A program made the translations under genes and the position numbers. The notes below the pieces were generated by a model. That model saw nothing but the letters and a program-made list of their open reading frames with translations. It was not told the DNA's origin and ran no database searches. Positions 1 through 7,312 of a stretch of 16,413 nt of DNA are shown here, piece by piece (within the stretch, counting starts at the first letter, position 1; every line of letters starts with the position of its first letter). Origin of the DNA: CAYSPU01 sp964432995 (lineage in GTDB: Bacteria > Verrucomicrobiota > Verrucomicrobiia > Limisphaerales > JAHDYP01); the NCBI GenBank assembly GCA_964432995.1, contig CAYSPU010000127.1, positions 1-16,413 on the forward strand, given 5' to 3'.

Positions 1-1
1 C

Positions 2-217
2 AACGTGGTCTCCGAAGGGCCTCATGCCCGTCGCACCTGGGCCACGTACCGGAAGGTGTTCGGGGCGGGCACGCCTGTCGGGGTGATTGCGGTGGAGCCG
101 ATCGAGTATGATCCGCGGCGTTGGTGGGCGTATAGCGACGGGGTGAAGGGGACGCTGACCGAAGGTTTGGGCTGGCTCTACGAGTGGCTGTTCGACTCCG
201 GACGGGGAGGGGATTGA
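2..217 (+). CDS. C-terminal end of a DUF218 / YdcF-SanA-ElyC-like protein (5' truncated)
   Basis: The reading frame is open from the window edge to a TGA at 215-217, so only the last 71 residues are visible. They contain VVSEGPHARRT, then a GVIAVEP strand, then YDPRRWW and a helix-rich end (TEGLGWLYEWLF). This matches the C-terminal half of DUF218-domain proteins as I know them: the 'S-x-x-x-H-x-x-R' segment, then a Trp-containing loop and a Glu-bearing last helix. The family's proteins are mostly inner-membrane or envelope proteins linked to polysaccharide or peptidoglycan metabolism, and their biochemical role is poorly defined. A GTG at 5 lies in frame but is probably an internal Val. The gene ends 5 bp before the stop codon of the convergent hybrid signalling gene, with no clear terminator between them. 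The family call is moderate because the N-terminal part is missing. Confidence 0.55.
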   Translation, partial: NVVSEGPHARRTWATYRKVFGAGTPVGVIAVEPIEYDPRRWWAYSDGVKGTLTEGLGWLYEWLFDSGRGGD

Positions 218-222
218 GAGGG

Positions 223-2979
223 TCACGGCCCGTCGAGGCAGGCGCGGATTCTCTGGGCCAGGGCCTGAGGTTCGAGCGGTTTGGCCATGAAGGAGGTTTC
301 ATGGGTTTGGGCGATCCCGCTCTCGGCGAGGTCGCGGCTGTAGCCGCTGACGAGGAGGCATTTCAGCGAGGGTTTGTCGCTTCGAAGTTGGTGGAGGAGT
401 TCCTGTCCGCTGACATCTCCGGGCATCACCATATCGGTGAGGAGGAGGCTCACGCTGGCCCGTTCGTTGGGCCAGAGAGCCAGGGCCTCCTGGCTGTTGC
501 CGGCCTCGACGACGCGATAGCCCAACTGCCGGAGGATGGAGGCGGTGACCCGGCGGACGCTTTCGGCGTCCTCGACGAGCAGGATGGTTTCCGTGCCGCC
601 CGGCATGGTTTTGTGTTCGGCGGGGAGGACTTCGCTGGGCGGGGGGCCGCGGCGGGCGGGGAGGAAGACGCGGAAGGTGGTGCCCTGGCCGGGGGTGCTA
701 TCCACCTCGACCCAGCCTTTGTGCTGTTTGACAATGCCGTAGACGGTGGCCAGTCCGAGGCCGGTTCCTTTGCCCGCTCCCTTGGTGGTGAAGAACGGTT
801 CGAAGGCGCGCTGCCGGGTGACGTCGTCCATGCCGTGTCCGGTATCGGTGACGGCGAGACAGGCGAAGCGACCGGGGCGCGCCTCGGGGTTGTGGGCGCA
901 GCGGGTTTCGTCGAGTTCGAGGCACTGCATGGTGAGGGTGACGCGGCCGCCCTTGGGCATGGCGTCGCGGGCGTTGACCACCAGGTTCAGGACCACCTGT
1001 TCGATCATGCCGGGATCGGCATCGAGCCAGAGGTCGCTGGGCGCCCCGCTGAACTCGAGGGCGATCTGCTCGCCGATGAGGCGGCGCAGCATCTTGAGGC
1101 GGTTGCCGAGCAGGGAATTGAACTCGAAGGTCCGGGTTTGGAGAACCTGGCGGCGGCTGAACATGAGGAGTTGGCGGGTGAGGTTGGCGGCTCGTTTGGC
1201 CTCAGCCTCGATGTCGGCCAGGCCGTCGCGCACTTCCTGGGTGAGGCCGCCTTGTCCGATGGCCTCCAGTTTTTGGGCCTGGATGAGCTGTGCCTGGAGC
1301 CGCTGCCGCTCCTGTTCGGCGCGGTTTCGTTCGGAGACGTCGCGGACGGTGGCATGGAGAATGGGCCGGCCCTCGATACGAATGGCGGTGAGGAGCACTT
1401 CGGCTTCCAGCCGGGTGGCGTCGGGGCATTGGTGCATCCACTCGAACCGGCGGTGTCCGTCACGGAATGCGCCCGCGATGTGGGCGGCAGCCTGCTCCGC
1501 GGATCGCCGGCCGTCCGGCTGGAGTTCGGGGGAGAGGTCGCCGGGGGTGCGGCCAACGATGTGCTCGCGTGCGGTGCGAAAGAGCTGGAGGGCCGCGTTG
1601 TTGCAGTCGACGAACGCGCCGCCTTCGAGCAGGAAATTGGCGTCGGACGATTGTTCGAACAGGGCGCGGAACTTCTCTTCGCTTTCGGCGACAGCCTCTT
1701 CGGCGCGGCGGCGTTCGGTGATGTCCGAGGTGATGTGGACGGCGCCGACGAGCTGGCCGGTTTCATCCAGGAGAGGGTCGACGACGACCTCGAGCCAGCG
1801 GCTGCCGCGTTGGAAGACGGTGGACTCCCGGTGGCGGCTGTGTTTCATGCGGACGAGGGGGCATTCCGGCAGGGGTTCGGTCAGCCCATGGACCGGGCTG
1901 CAGCAGCGGACGCCGACGAGCGCGGGGTGTTCCCCGGCGGCCTGAGCGGCCATGGCGCGGTTGGCCCGGACGATCCTGCCGTCCAGGTCGACCAGGCACA
2001 CGGCGTCGCCGATGGCATCGAAAGTGGTGCGCCACTGGTGTTCGGCGGCGCGCACCGATTCATCCGCCCGGCGTCGCTGGGCGTCTTTCTCGAGGTTGTC
2101 GAGGGCGAAGGAGATGTCCAGGGCCACTTCCTCGAGGGAGTTGACCGCGGTGGCCTGGAAGTAATCCCGCTCATCGGCGCCGACTCCCAAAGTGCCTCGG
2201 ATTCGGTCCTGGTGGCGGACGAGAGCGACGGCGACGGATCGGACTTCGGCATCGAGGGCTGCCTGACGCCAGGGAACATCGCAGTATTCGTCGGTCAGAT
2301 CGTTCCAGACGCAGGTGCCGTTCTCCGTGGGAGGCGGGGTGTGGGGAGTCCAGCCATCGGCGGCGTCACCGGCCGCGCAGTGGATCGAGCTGGCGAAAGC
2401 GGTCTCTCCGCATTGGGCGACCGTCGGCATCGTGCTTGTGGCATCGTCCCACCAGTTGATCCACGCTCCTTTCAATCCGCCGTGTTCGACGGCGATGCGG
2501 CAGATGGCGTCGAACAGTTCTTGGCGGGAACCGGTTCGGGCGATGGCGCCATTGACCTGGCTGAGGACGGCGTAGAGGCGGTTGAGGTGGCGGATTTCCT
2601 CTTCGGTCCGGTGTTTGTAGAGGGCCATTTCGATGACGGTTTTGAGTTCCCGATCTTCGAAGGGCTTGAGGATGTAGCCGAAGGGTTCGGCGAGTTTGGC
2701 GCGCTGCAGGGTGGCGTCTTCGGCGTACGCAGTCAGGAAGACGACGGGGAGATGGCAGCGGCGGCGGATTTCGACGGCGGCGGCGATGCCATCCATGGCT
2801 CCTTGGAGCCGGACGTCCATGAGGACCAGGTTGGGGAGCTGGGATTCGGCGAGGGCGATGGCCGCTTCGCCGGTGGTGGCCACGCCCGCCACCTCGTAGC
2901 CGAGGAGGCCGAGTCGGCTGCGGATGTCCATGGCCACGATAGCTTCATCTTCGACGACGAGGATCCGGGGCGTTTTCAG
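223..2979 (-). CDS. Hybrid signalling protein REC-GAF-like-PAS-PAS-HATPase-REC lacking the kinase H-box
   Basis: This cytoplasmic phosphorelay protein is 918 aa if read from CTG at 2979. Domains in order: REC1 about 4-120 (acidic E10/D11, phospho-acceptor D55 in LVLMDVRL, T83, K105 in ILKPF); GAF-like region about 130-300; PAS1 about 310-420 ending DITERRRAEEA; PAS2 about 428-555 ending DVSERNRAEQE; the QAQKLEAIGQ leader of a hybrid-kinase dimerisation domain; HATPase_c about 655-775 (N669 in NLVVNARDAM, D712 in DTGHGM, then GTGLGLATVYGIV); REC2 about 790-918 (D849 in LLLTDMVMP). Between Q576 and G577 the usual LAGGVAHDFNN H-box is absent while the frame stays open, so self-phosphorylation at the normal His is not expected. 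Start choice: GTG at 2937 would delete the first strand and acidic pocket of REC1. In-frame CTG AAA ACG CCC CGG at 2979 gives a complete REC and overlaps the upstream stop as CTGA, probably an ancestral ATGA. No Shine-Dalgarno is possible in the C-run upstream. A frameshifted fusion with the upstream kinase is the alternative. Confidence 0.85.
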   Translation of the reverse strand: MKTPRILVVEDEAIVAMDIRSRLGLLGYEVAGVATTGEAAIALAESQLPNLVLMDVRLQGAMDGIAAAVEIRRRCHLPVVFLTAYAEDATLQRAKLAEPFGYILKPFEDRELKTVIEMALYKHRTEEEIRHLNRLYAVLSQVNGAIARTGSRQELFDAICRIAVEHGGLKGAWINWWDDATSTMPTVAQCGETAFASSIHCAAGDAADGWTPHTPPPTENGTCVWNDLTDEYCDVPWRQAALDAEVRSVAVALVRHQDRIRGTLGVGADERDYFQATAVNSLEEVALDISFALDNLEKDAQRRRADESVRAAEHQWRTTFDAIGDAVCLVDLDGRIVRANRAMAAQAAGEHPALVGVRCCSPVHGLTEPLPECPLVRMKHSRHRESTVFQRGSRWLEVVVDPLLDETGQLVGAVHITSDITERRRAEEAVAESEEKFRALFEQSSDANFLLEGGAFVDCNNAALQLFRTAREHIVGRTPGDLSPELQPDGRRSAEQAAAHIAGAFRDGHRRFEWMHQCPDATRLEAEVLLTAIRIEGRPILHATVRDVSERNRAEQERQRLQAQLIQAQKLEAIGQGGLTQEVRDGLADIEAEAKRAANLTRQLLMFSRRQVLQTRTFEFNSLLGNRLKMLRRLIGEQIALEFSGAPSDLWLDADPGMIEQVVLNLVVNARDAMPKGGRVTLTMQCLELDETRCAHNPEARPGRFACLAVTDTGHGMDDVTRQRAFEPFFTTKGAGKGTGLGLATVYGIVKQHKGWVEVDSTPGQGTTFRVFLPARRGPPPSEVLPAEHKTMPGGTETILLVEDAESVRRVTASILRQLGYRVVEAGNSQEALALWPNERASVSLLLTDMVMPGDVSGQELLHQLRSDKPSLKCLLVSGYSRDLAESGIAQTHETSFMAKPLEPQALAQRIRACLDGP

Positions 2980-5900
2980 GGGGGGGGGGGGGGGGAGGGG
3001 GGCGGGGGCGGTCGGCCGGCGGCCTGCGAAGTGAACTCGACGCGGCAGGTGGTGCCCGGGCCGGAGGTGAAGCTGGCGGTGCCCCCCAGTTGTTGGGCGA
3101 GGGCGTGGACCAATTGCAGGCCCAAGGTCTTCGATTGCTGGAGGTCCAGGCCGGCGGGGAGGCCGGTTCCGTCATCGGCGACAGTGAGGGTGACGCGCCG
3201 ATGGGCATCGGCGGTGAGGGCCACGGTGATCTGACCGGCTTGCTCGTTCGGAAAGCCATGCTTCAGGGCGTTGGAGACCAATTCGTTGATGATCAAGCCG
3301 CACGGGACCGCCTGGTCGAGGTTCAAGTCGACTCCCTCCGCCTCCGTCCGCAGGCGGATGCGGGCGGCGGCGGTGCCATAGGAGCGGAAGAGGTGCGCGC
3401 ACATTCCCTCCACATAGCTGGCGAGGTCGACGCGCGCGAGGTTGCCGGAGCGATAGAGGGTTTCATGGAGCAGGGCCATCGAGCGGACGCGGTCCTGGGT
3501 GTCCGTGAGGGTGTTGAGCGTGGCCCGGTCCGTGGTCTGAACCGCCTGCAGGTTAAGGAGGCTGACGACGATCTGGAGGTTGTTCTTCACGCGGTGGTGC
3601 ACTTCCTTGAGCAACGCGGTCTTCTCTTCGAGCGAGAGGCGGATCGCCTCCTCGACGCGTTTGCGTTCGCTGATGTCGCGGGTGATCGAGATGATGCAGG
3701 GTTCGCCGGCGATATCGATGACCTTGGCGGACATGAGGCCGGTGTCCACACGCCCGTCCTTCTTGCGGAACAACGCCTCCAGGTTGCTGACCTCACCCCG
3801 CTCCCGCAAGGCGGCCGTCAACCGGTTGCGGTCTTCGGGATTGGCCCACAAGCCGAGATCGGTCGAGGTTTTGCCGCGTACGTTCTCCGGGGTGTATCCC
3901 GTGAGGGCAGTGAAACCGTCGTTGATCTCAAGGAATGCTCCATCGGCCAGGCGATTGATGTTGATGGCATCGGGTGAGGTATGGAACGCCTTGGAGAACT
4001 TGTCTTCCGAGACGCGCAAGGCTTCCTCGACACGTTTGCGTTCGGTGATGTCGTGGTCTGCCCCCTGGAATCCGACCAGGCCGCCCTGGGGATCGAGCAC
4101 GGCGATGGAGCTGCTCTCCAGGAACCGATAGGTGCCGTCGCGATGCCGCCAGCGCATGACCCAGCCGGTCCAACCTTCCTTGAGGCGGACCTTCTCCGGA
4201 AATTCCGCCTCGACGTGTCGACGGTCGTCGGGGTGCAGAAGATCCAGATTGAGCCGGGCGATCTCGGCGGGTGTGTAGCCGAGGATCTGTTCGACGGCGG
4301 GATTGGAGTAGGTATGCCGACCGTGCGCGTCGATGGCCCAGATCCACTCGCGGGTGGTTTCGACGATGCGTCGGAACCGGGCTTCGCTTTCGGCCAGGGC
4401 CTGCTGTTGCCGCAAGCGGTCCTCGGTTCGCCTGAGCCGACTCCGGTGCAGTTGGCCCACGGTGGCGACGATTCCGCCTCCGAAGAGCAGCAGGGCCAAC
4501 GCCCGGAACCAGAGCGTCTGCCAGAAGAACCGTTGCACCACAAAAGCCACGACCGCGCCTTCCTGGTTCCACACGCCGTCGTTGTTGGCGGCGGTGACGC
4601 GGAGCCGGTAGTCCCCCGGCGGCAGCCATTGGGCTGTGACAAAGCGCTCGCTGCCTTCACTCACCAGGAGCGGCGTTTGATTCCGTTCGAGCTGGTACTG
4701 GAGCCTCACTTTCTCCGGGGCGACAAACGACAGCACCTCGAAGCGCGCCTGCAACTGGCTGCTCCCCGGGGGGAACGTCAGTGTTGCCGGCGCCCTGGCG
4801 GCAGTCGTGGGCTGTGGGTCCGTGAGGTCCCCAGCGTGGATGGTGATCGTCTTGCCCCGGCGATTGACGTAGCTGACGTTGTGCAGGCGGACCGGCGGCG
4901 GGTTGGTGTTGAGCCGGAGATGGCGGGGATCGACCATGGCCACGCCTTTGAGGGTGGCGAACCAGAGCCGGCCCTGTTGGTCCTTGAGGCTGCTCGGTTG
5001 CATGCCCATGGTGCATTCAATGCTGGCCATCCCGTCGCTCAAGTTGAAGACCTGGCAGGGCAACCTGGCCAGGGTGCCGGCGGCGACCCGCCGGACGTCC
5101 TCCCGGGCGGTCCGGACCACGCCGCGATTCGAACCCAGCCACCAGTAGCCGAGGTCGTCTTCGAGAATGCAGGTGATGTTCGGCGTCGGGAGACCGTGTG
5201 CTTCGGTTACGGAGGACCATCGGCCCCGAAAGAGCCGTTGCAGACCGACCCCCGCGCCCCCGATCCAGAGCGACCCGTCAGGATCGATTCGCAGGCAGAG
5301 AATCCCGTTCAGTGGTTTACCCGCCGCGTCCCGGATCTCCAGCCATTGGCCCTCTTTGAATTGGAAGAGACCCTCGCTGCCGCCAGCCCAGATGATGCCG
5401 GTTTGCGGGTCTTCCGCGAAGCAGCTTGCCTCGCTGAGGAGAACCCCAGGGGGTGGCGGCGGGATGATGATTCTCCCCTCGGCGAAGACGGAGACGGTCT
5501 TGTTCCCGCCAATCCAGATGCGTCCTCGCGAGTCCTGGAACAGGGCCCGCACGCTGGCGTTGCCGGTTTCGGCTGCCGTCATGATCCGCCGTCCGGTCGC
5601 CGTGAAGGCGGTCAGCCCCCGGTCGACTTCCGGGGCGGAGTAGCCTCCGGCCCAGAGGTTGTGTTCGCGGTCAAGAAGGAGACATTGGATCCAGGCGGAG
5701 GCTGGTTGCCGGTCCGCCGGAAGCGGAGTCATGCGGCCTTCTTCCCAGGCGAAGAGGCCGCCGCCGTAGGTGCCCGCCAGGATCCTCCCCCCGGCATCCT
5801 CGATCACGGTCTTGACGTTGCGCTCGGTCAGACCGCTCTCGGGGCCGAAGGCCCGGAACGTGCGCGGCTTGAAGCGCATCAGTCCCCCGCCGCTGGTTCC

Positions 5901-6917
5901 GACCCAGAGGTTGCGCTCCCGGTCCTCGAAGGTGAACCGCAGGTTGTCATAGGTGAGTCCGTTGGTCGCGCAGAAGTAGCGGACCTCACCCGAAGGCCGG
6001 ACCCGGTAGAGGCCACGCGCGCTGATCCAGATCGTGCCGGTGTGGTCTTCGTAAACGCTCCAGACCTCGGGAAGGTTCCGGGGCAACGGCAGGCGGGAAA
6101 CCACCCGGTCGTCCTCGAGGCGCAGCAATTCGTTGGTGGTGACCACCAGCAGTCCTCCGTTACGGAGGCCGGCCAGGTTCGCCAGGGCCGGGGCGAGCAC
6201 GGAGGCCAGTTCGGTGCTCTGCCACTGCCGGCCGTCCCAGTAGCCGAGGAAGTGCCCCGCCTGTGCGACCCAGACGCGGCCGCTCGGGTCCACGTGACAG
6301 AGACGGCCGGAGCCCGGCCGGCCGGGCGGCTCCGGCAACTCCTCGAAGCGCCCCGCCTGCTCGCGGAAGACCTTCCCGTCAAAACTCGTGGCGCAGAGAA
6401 CCCCCGCGTTTTCGCTGAAGGCCCGGACGTAATCGCCGGTCCAAGCCGGCACGGGCTGAAACGTCGTCCAGCGATGGGGTTTGCTGACCACCAGGCCGCG
6501 GGTGGTGCTCACGTAGAGCCGGCCCGAAGCATCCTGGTGCAGATGAACGATGCCCGCGCTGGGCAGCCCCGGCGTATTCGCGGGGTCGTGCACGGCAAAC
6601 CGCGCGCCGTCGAAACGAACCAAGCCGTTGAAGGTGCCAAACCAGAGACTGCCGTCGCGGGCCTGCACCATCGCGGTGGCGGAGTTCTCCGGAAGCCCCT
6701 GGTCAGTTTCCCAGGATTCGATCAGATACTCGCTGTCGGCAAACGTGGCGCCGCGGGACGGGAACGCATCCGCCAGGACCAAGATGAGGGCTGTCGCCAC
6801 CACGGCGGGGAAGCGGCGACGGAGGGGGCGGCTGGCGGTGGCGGGGTGGTGTCCTTGCGGCCTTTGGCCCGCACCTTGGTGGGCGCAAACCTCCGCGTTG
6901 AACGGCGGCCGCCTCAT
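2976..6917 (-). CDS. Two-component regulator propeller sensor histidine kinase (Reg_prop, Y_Y_Y, PAS, PAS, HisKA_2, HATPase)
   Basis: This is a membrane sensor kinase of 1313 aa from ATG 6917; TTG 6926 and GTG 6920 are in-frame alternatives. After an Arg-rich leader, a hydrophobic segment (PAVVATALILVLADAF) looks like a signal peptide or anchor. Residues of about 65-690 hold some 13 propeller blades with Reg_prop motifs such as LWFGTFNGLVRF, IWISARGLYRV, LWVGTSGGGLMRF and LWIGGAGVGLQRL, likely two seven-bladed periplasmic propellers. A Y_Y_Y domain (about 710-790) precedes a transmembrane helix (WFRALALLLFGGGIVATVG, about 797-822). Two PAS domains follow (about 841-960 and 968-1085, each ending DI[TS]ERKRVEEA). 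The HisKA_2 motif LLKEVHHRVKNNLQ carries the likely phospho-His H1107. HATPase_c has N1216 (INELVSNALKHG) and a DDGTGLP box. The C-terminus is a proline run encoded by the homopolymer. HisKA_2 kinases normally act on a separate receiver, and the adjacent downstream REC is the obvious target. In related organisms such propeller sensors often respond to carbohydrate fragments; the ligand here is unknown. Confidence 0.92.
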   Translation of the reverse strand: MRRPPFNAEVCAHQGAGQRPQGHHPATASRPLRRRFPAVVATALILVLADAFPSRGATFADSEYLIESWETDQGLPENSATAMVQARDGSLWFGTFNGLVRFDGARFAVHDPANTPGLPSAGIVHLHQDASGRLYVSTTRGLVVSKPHRWTTFQPVPAWTGDYVRAFSENAGVLCATSFDGKVFREQAGRFEELPEPPGRPGSGRLCHVDPSGRVWVAQAGHFLGYWDGRQWQSTELASVLAPALANLAGLRNGGLLVVTTNELLRLEDDRVVSRLPLPRNLPEVWSVYEDHTGTIWISARGLYRVRPSGEVRYFCATNGLTYDNLRFTFEDRERNLWVGTSGGGLMRFKPRTFRAFGPESGLTERNVKTVIEDAGGRILAGTYGGGLFAWEEGRMTPLPADRQPASAWIQCLLLDREHNLWAGGYSAPEVDRGLTAFTATGRRIMTAAETGNASVRALFQDSRGRIWIGGNKTVSVFAEGRIIIPPPPPGVLLSEASCFAEDPQTGIIWAGGSEGLFQFKEGQWLEIRDAAGKPLNGILCLRIDPDGSLWIGGAGVGLQRLFRGRWSSVTEAHGLPTPNITCILEDDLGYWWLGSNRGVVRTAREDVRRVAAGTLARLPCQVFNLSDGMASIECTMGMQPSSLKDQQGRLWFATLKGVAMVDPRHLRLNTNPPPVRLHNVSYVNRRGKTITIHAGDLTDPQPTTAARAPATLTFPPGSSQLQARFEVLSFVAPEKVRLQYQLERNQTPLLVSEGSERFVTAQWLPPGDYRLRVTAANNDGVWNQEGAVVAFVVQRFFWQTLWFRALALLLFGGGIVATVGQLHRSRLRRTEDRLRQQQALAESEARFRRIVETTREWIWAIDAHGRHTYSNPAVEQILGYTPAEIARLNLDLLHPDDRRHVEAEFPEKVRLKEGWTGWVMRWRHRDGTYRFLESSSIAVLDPQGGLVGFQGADHDITERKRVEEALRVSEDKFSKAFHTSPDAININRLADGAFLEINDGFTALTGYTPENVRGKTSTDLGLWANPEDRNRLTAALRERGEVSNLEALFRKKDGRVDTGLMSAKVIDIAGEPCIISITRDISERKRVEEAIRLSLEEKTALLKEVHHRVKNNLQIVVSLLNLQAVQTTDRATLNTLTDTQDRVRSMALLHETLYRSGNLARVDLASYVEGMCAHLFRSYGTAAARIRLRTEAEGVDLNLDQAVPCGLIINELVSNALKHGFPNEQAGQITVALTADAHRRVTLTVADDGTGLPAGLDLQQSKTLGLQLVHALAQQLGGTASFTSGPGTTCRVEFTSQAAGRPPPPPSPPPPP
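2979..3008. repeat. 17-nt poly-G homopolymer plus G-rich extension at a gene junction
   Basis: The plus strand carries 17 consecutive G from 2979 to 2995, one A at 2996, six G (2997-3002), C, then five G (3004-3008). On the coding (minus) strand this is a C-run that encodes the last prolines of the sensor kinase (RPPPPPSPPPPP) immediately before its TGA at 2978-2976. The tract sits exactly where the kinase frame ends and the hybrid REC frame begins one base out of register. Adding one C, or removing two, would join the two frames. Long homopolymers like this are prone to slippage in cells and to miscounting in sequencing. Confidence 0.95.
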
Positions 6918-6969
6918 CACCCGCAATTCTGACTGTCAGGCGAGGCCGCGTCAATCACCGGGACGAGGC

Positions 6970-7197
6970 TCAGAACCCCGCGAACGCCGGTTGGACTCGG
7001 GGGTTGCGCTTTGGCGGCACCTGCGCGCCCGTGGCGCGGCGGCCGGGCTTCGCCGTCGCGGGCGAGGTCGGGAGCACGGTCATGAAGTCAAACTGCGCCT
7101 GCAGCAGGTCGTCAAAACAGCGCTTGCAGATGCCGTGGCTCAGGTCGGATCCCCGGCCGCCGATCACACGATTGCACCAGGCGCAGATGATCTTCAT
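6970..7197 (-). CDS. Small double-CxxC zinc-ribbon-like protein, function unknown
   Basis: This 75-aa protein starts at ATG 7197. Its N-terminal half reads MKIICAWCNRVIG, a short linker, then SHGICKRCFDDLL. The C-x2-C ... H-x3-C-x2-C spacing would bind one zinc. The C-terminal half is low-complexity, basic and proline-rich, and looks disordered. Short proteins with this ICAWC...SHGIC..C pattern are, in my recollection, common next to two-component genes in Verrucomicrobiota-like genomes, but I know no assigned function. It lies 52 bp upstream of the propeller kinase on the same strand, so it is probably the first gene of that operon. No strong Shine-Dalgarno is visible upstream of the ATG. 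Codon use and the conserved metal-ligand pattern argue that the gene is real. Confidence 0.7.
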   Translation of the reverse strand: MKIICAWCNRVIGGRGSDLSHGICKRCFDDLLQAQFDFMTVLPTSPATAKPGRRATGAQVPPKRNPRVQPAFAGF

Positions 7198-7229
7198 GGG
7201 ACGCGAAGCGGGAGCAGGCTAGACCCAGG

Positions 7230-7258
7230 CCGCGCTCCCGCGCAAGCGCGGAGTGCGG
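7230..7258. promoter_or_regulatory. Strong GC hairpin in the divergent intergenic region (operator or transcript leader candidate)
   Basis: Within the 115-bp divergent gap (7198-7312), bases 7230-7243 and 7246-7258 form a 13-bp stem with one bulged C (7237), one G-T wobble and a two-base AA loop centred at 7244-7245. The core CCGCGC-AA-GCGCGG is perfect. No T-run follows on either strand, so a rho-independent terminator is unlikely. The gap must hold promoters for the leftward zinc-ribbon/kinase operon and possibly for the rightward 319-aa gene. I cannot identify convincing -35/-10 boxes. Confidence 0.4.
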
Positions 7259-7312
7259 TCCCCGCGCAACTCCGGGCTGTTCAAGCGGGCGGACCTCGAC
7301 TACGGTGATGTC

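Noticed and set aside
184..3234. Plus-strand ORF of 1016 codons opposite the hybrid signalling gene
   Set aside because: It is the antisense shadow of the REC-PAS-HATPase-REC gene, whose domains are unmistakable; its translation is Gly/Asp/Glu-rich with no domain.
3981..6932. Plus-strand ORF of 983 codons opposite the propeller kinase
   Set aside because: It is an antisense shadow arising from GC-rich third positions; the minus strand carries clear Reg_prop, PAS and kinase motifs.
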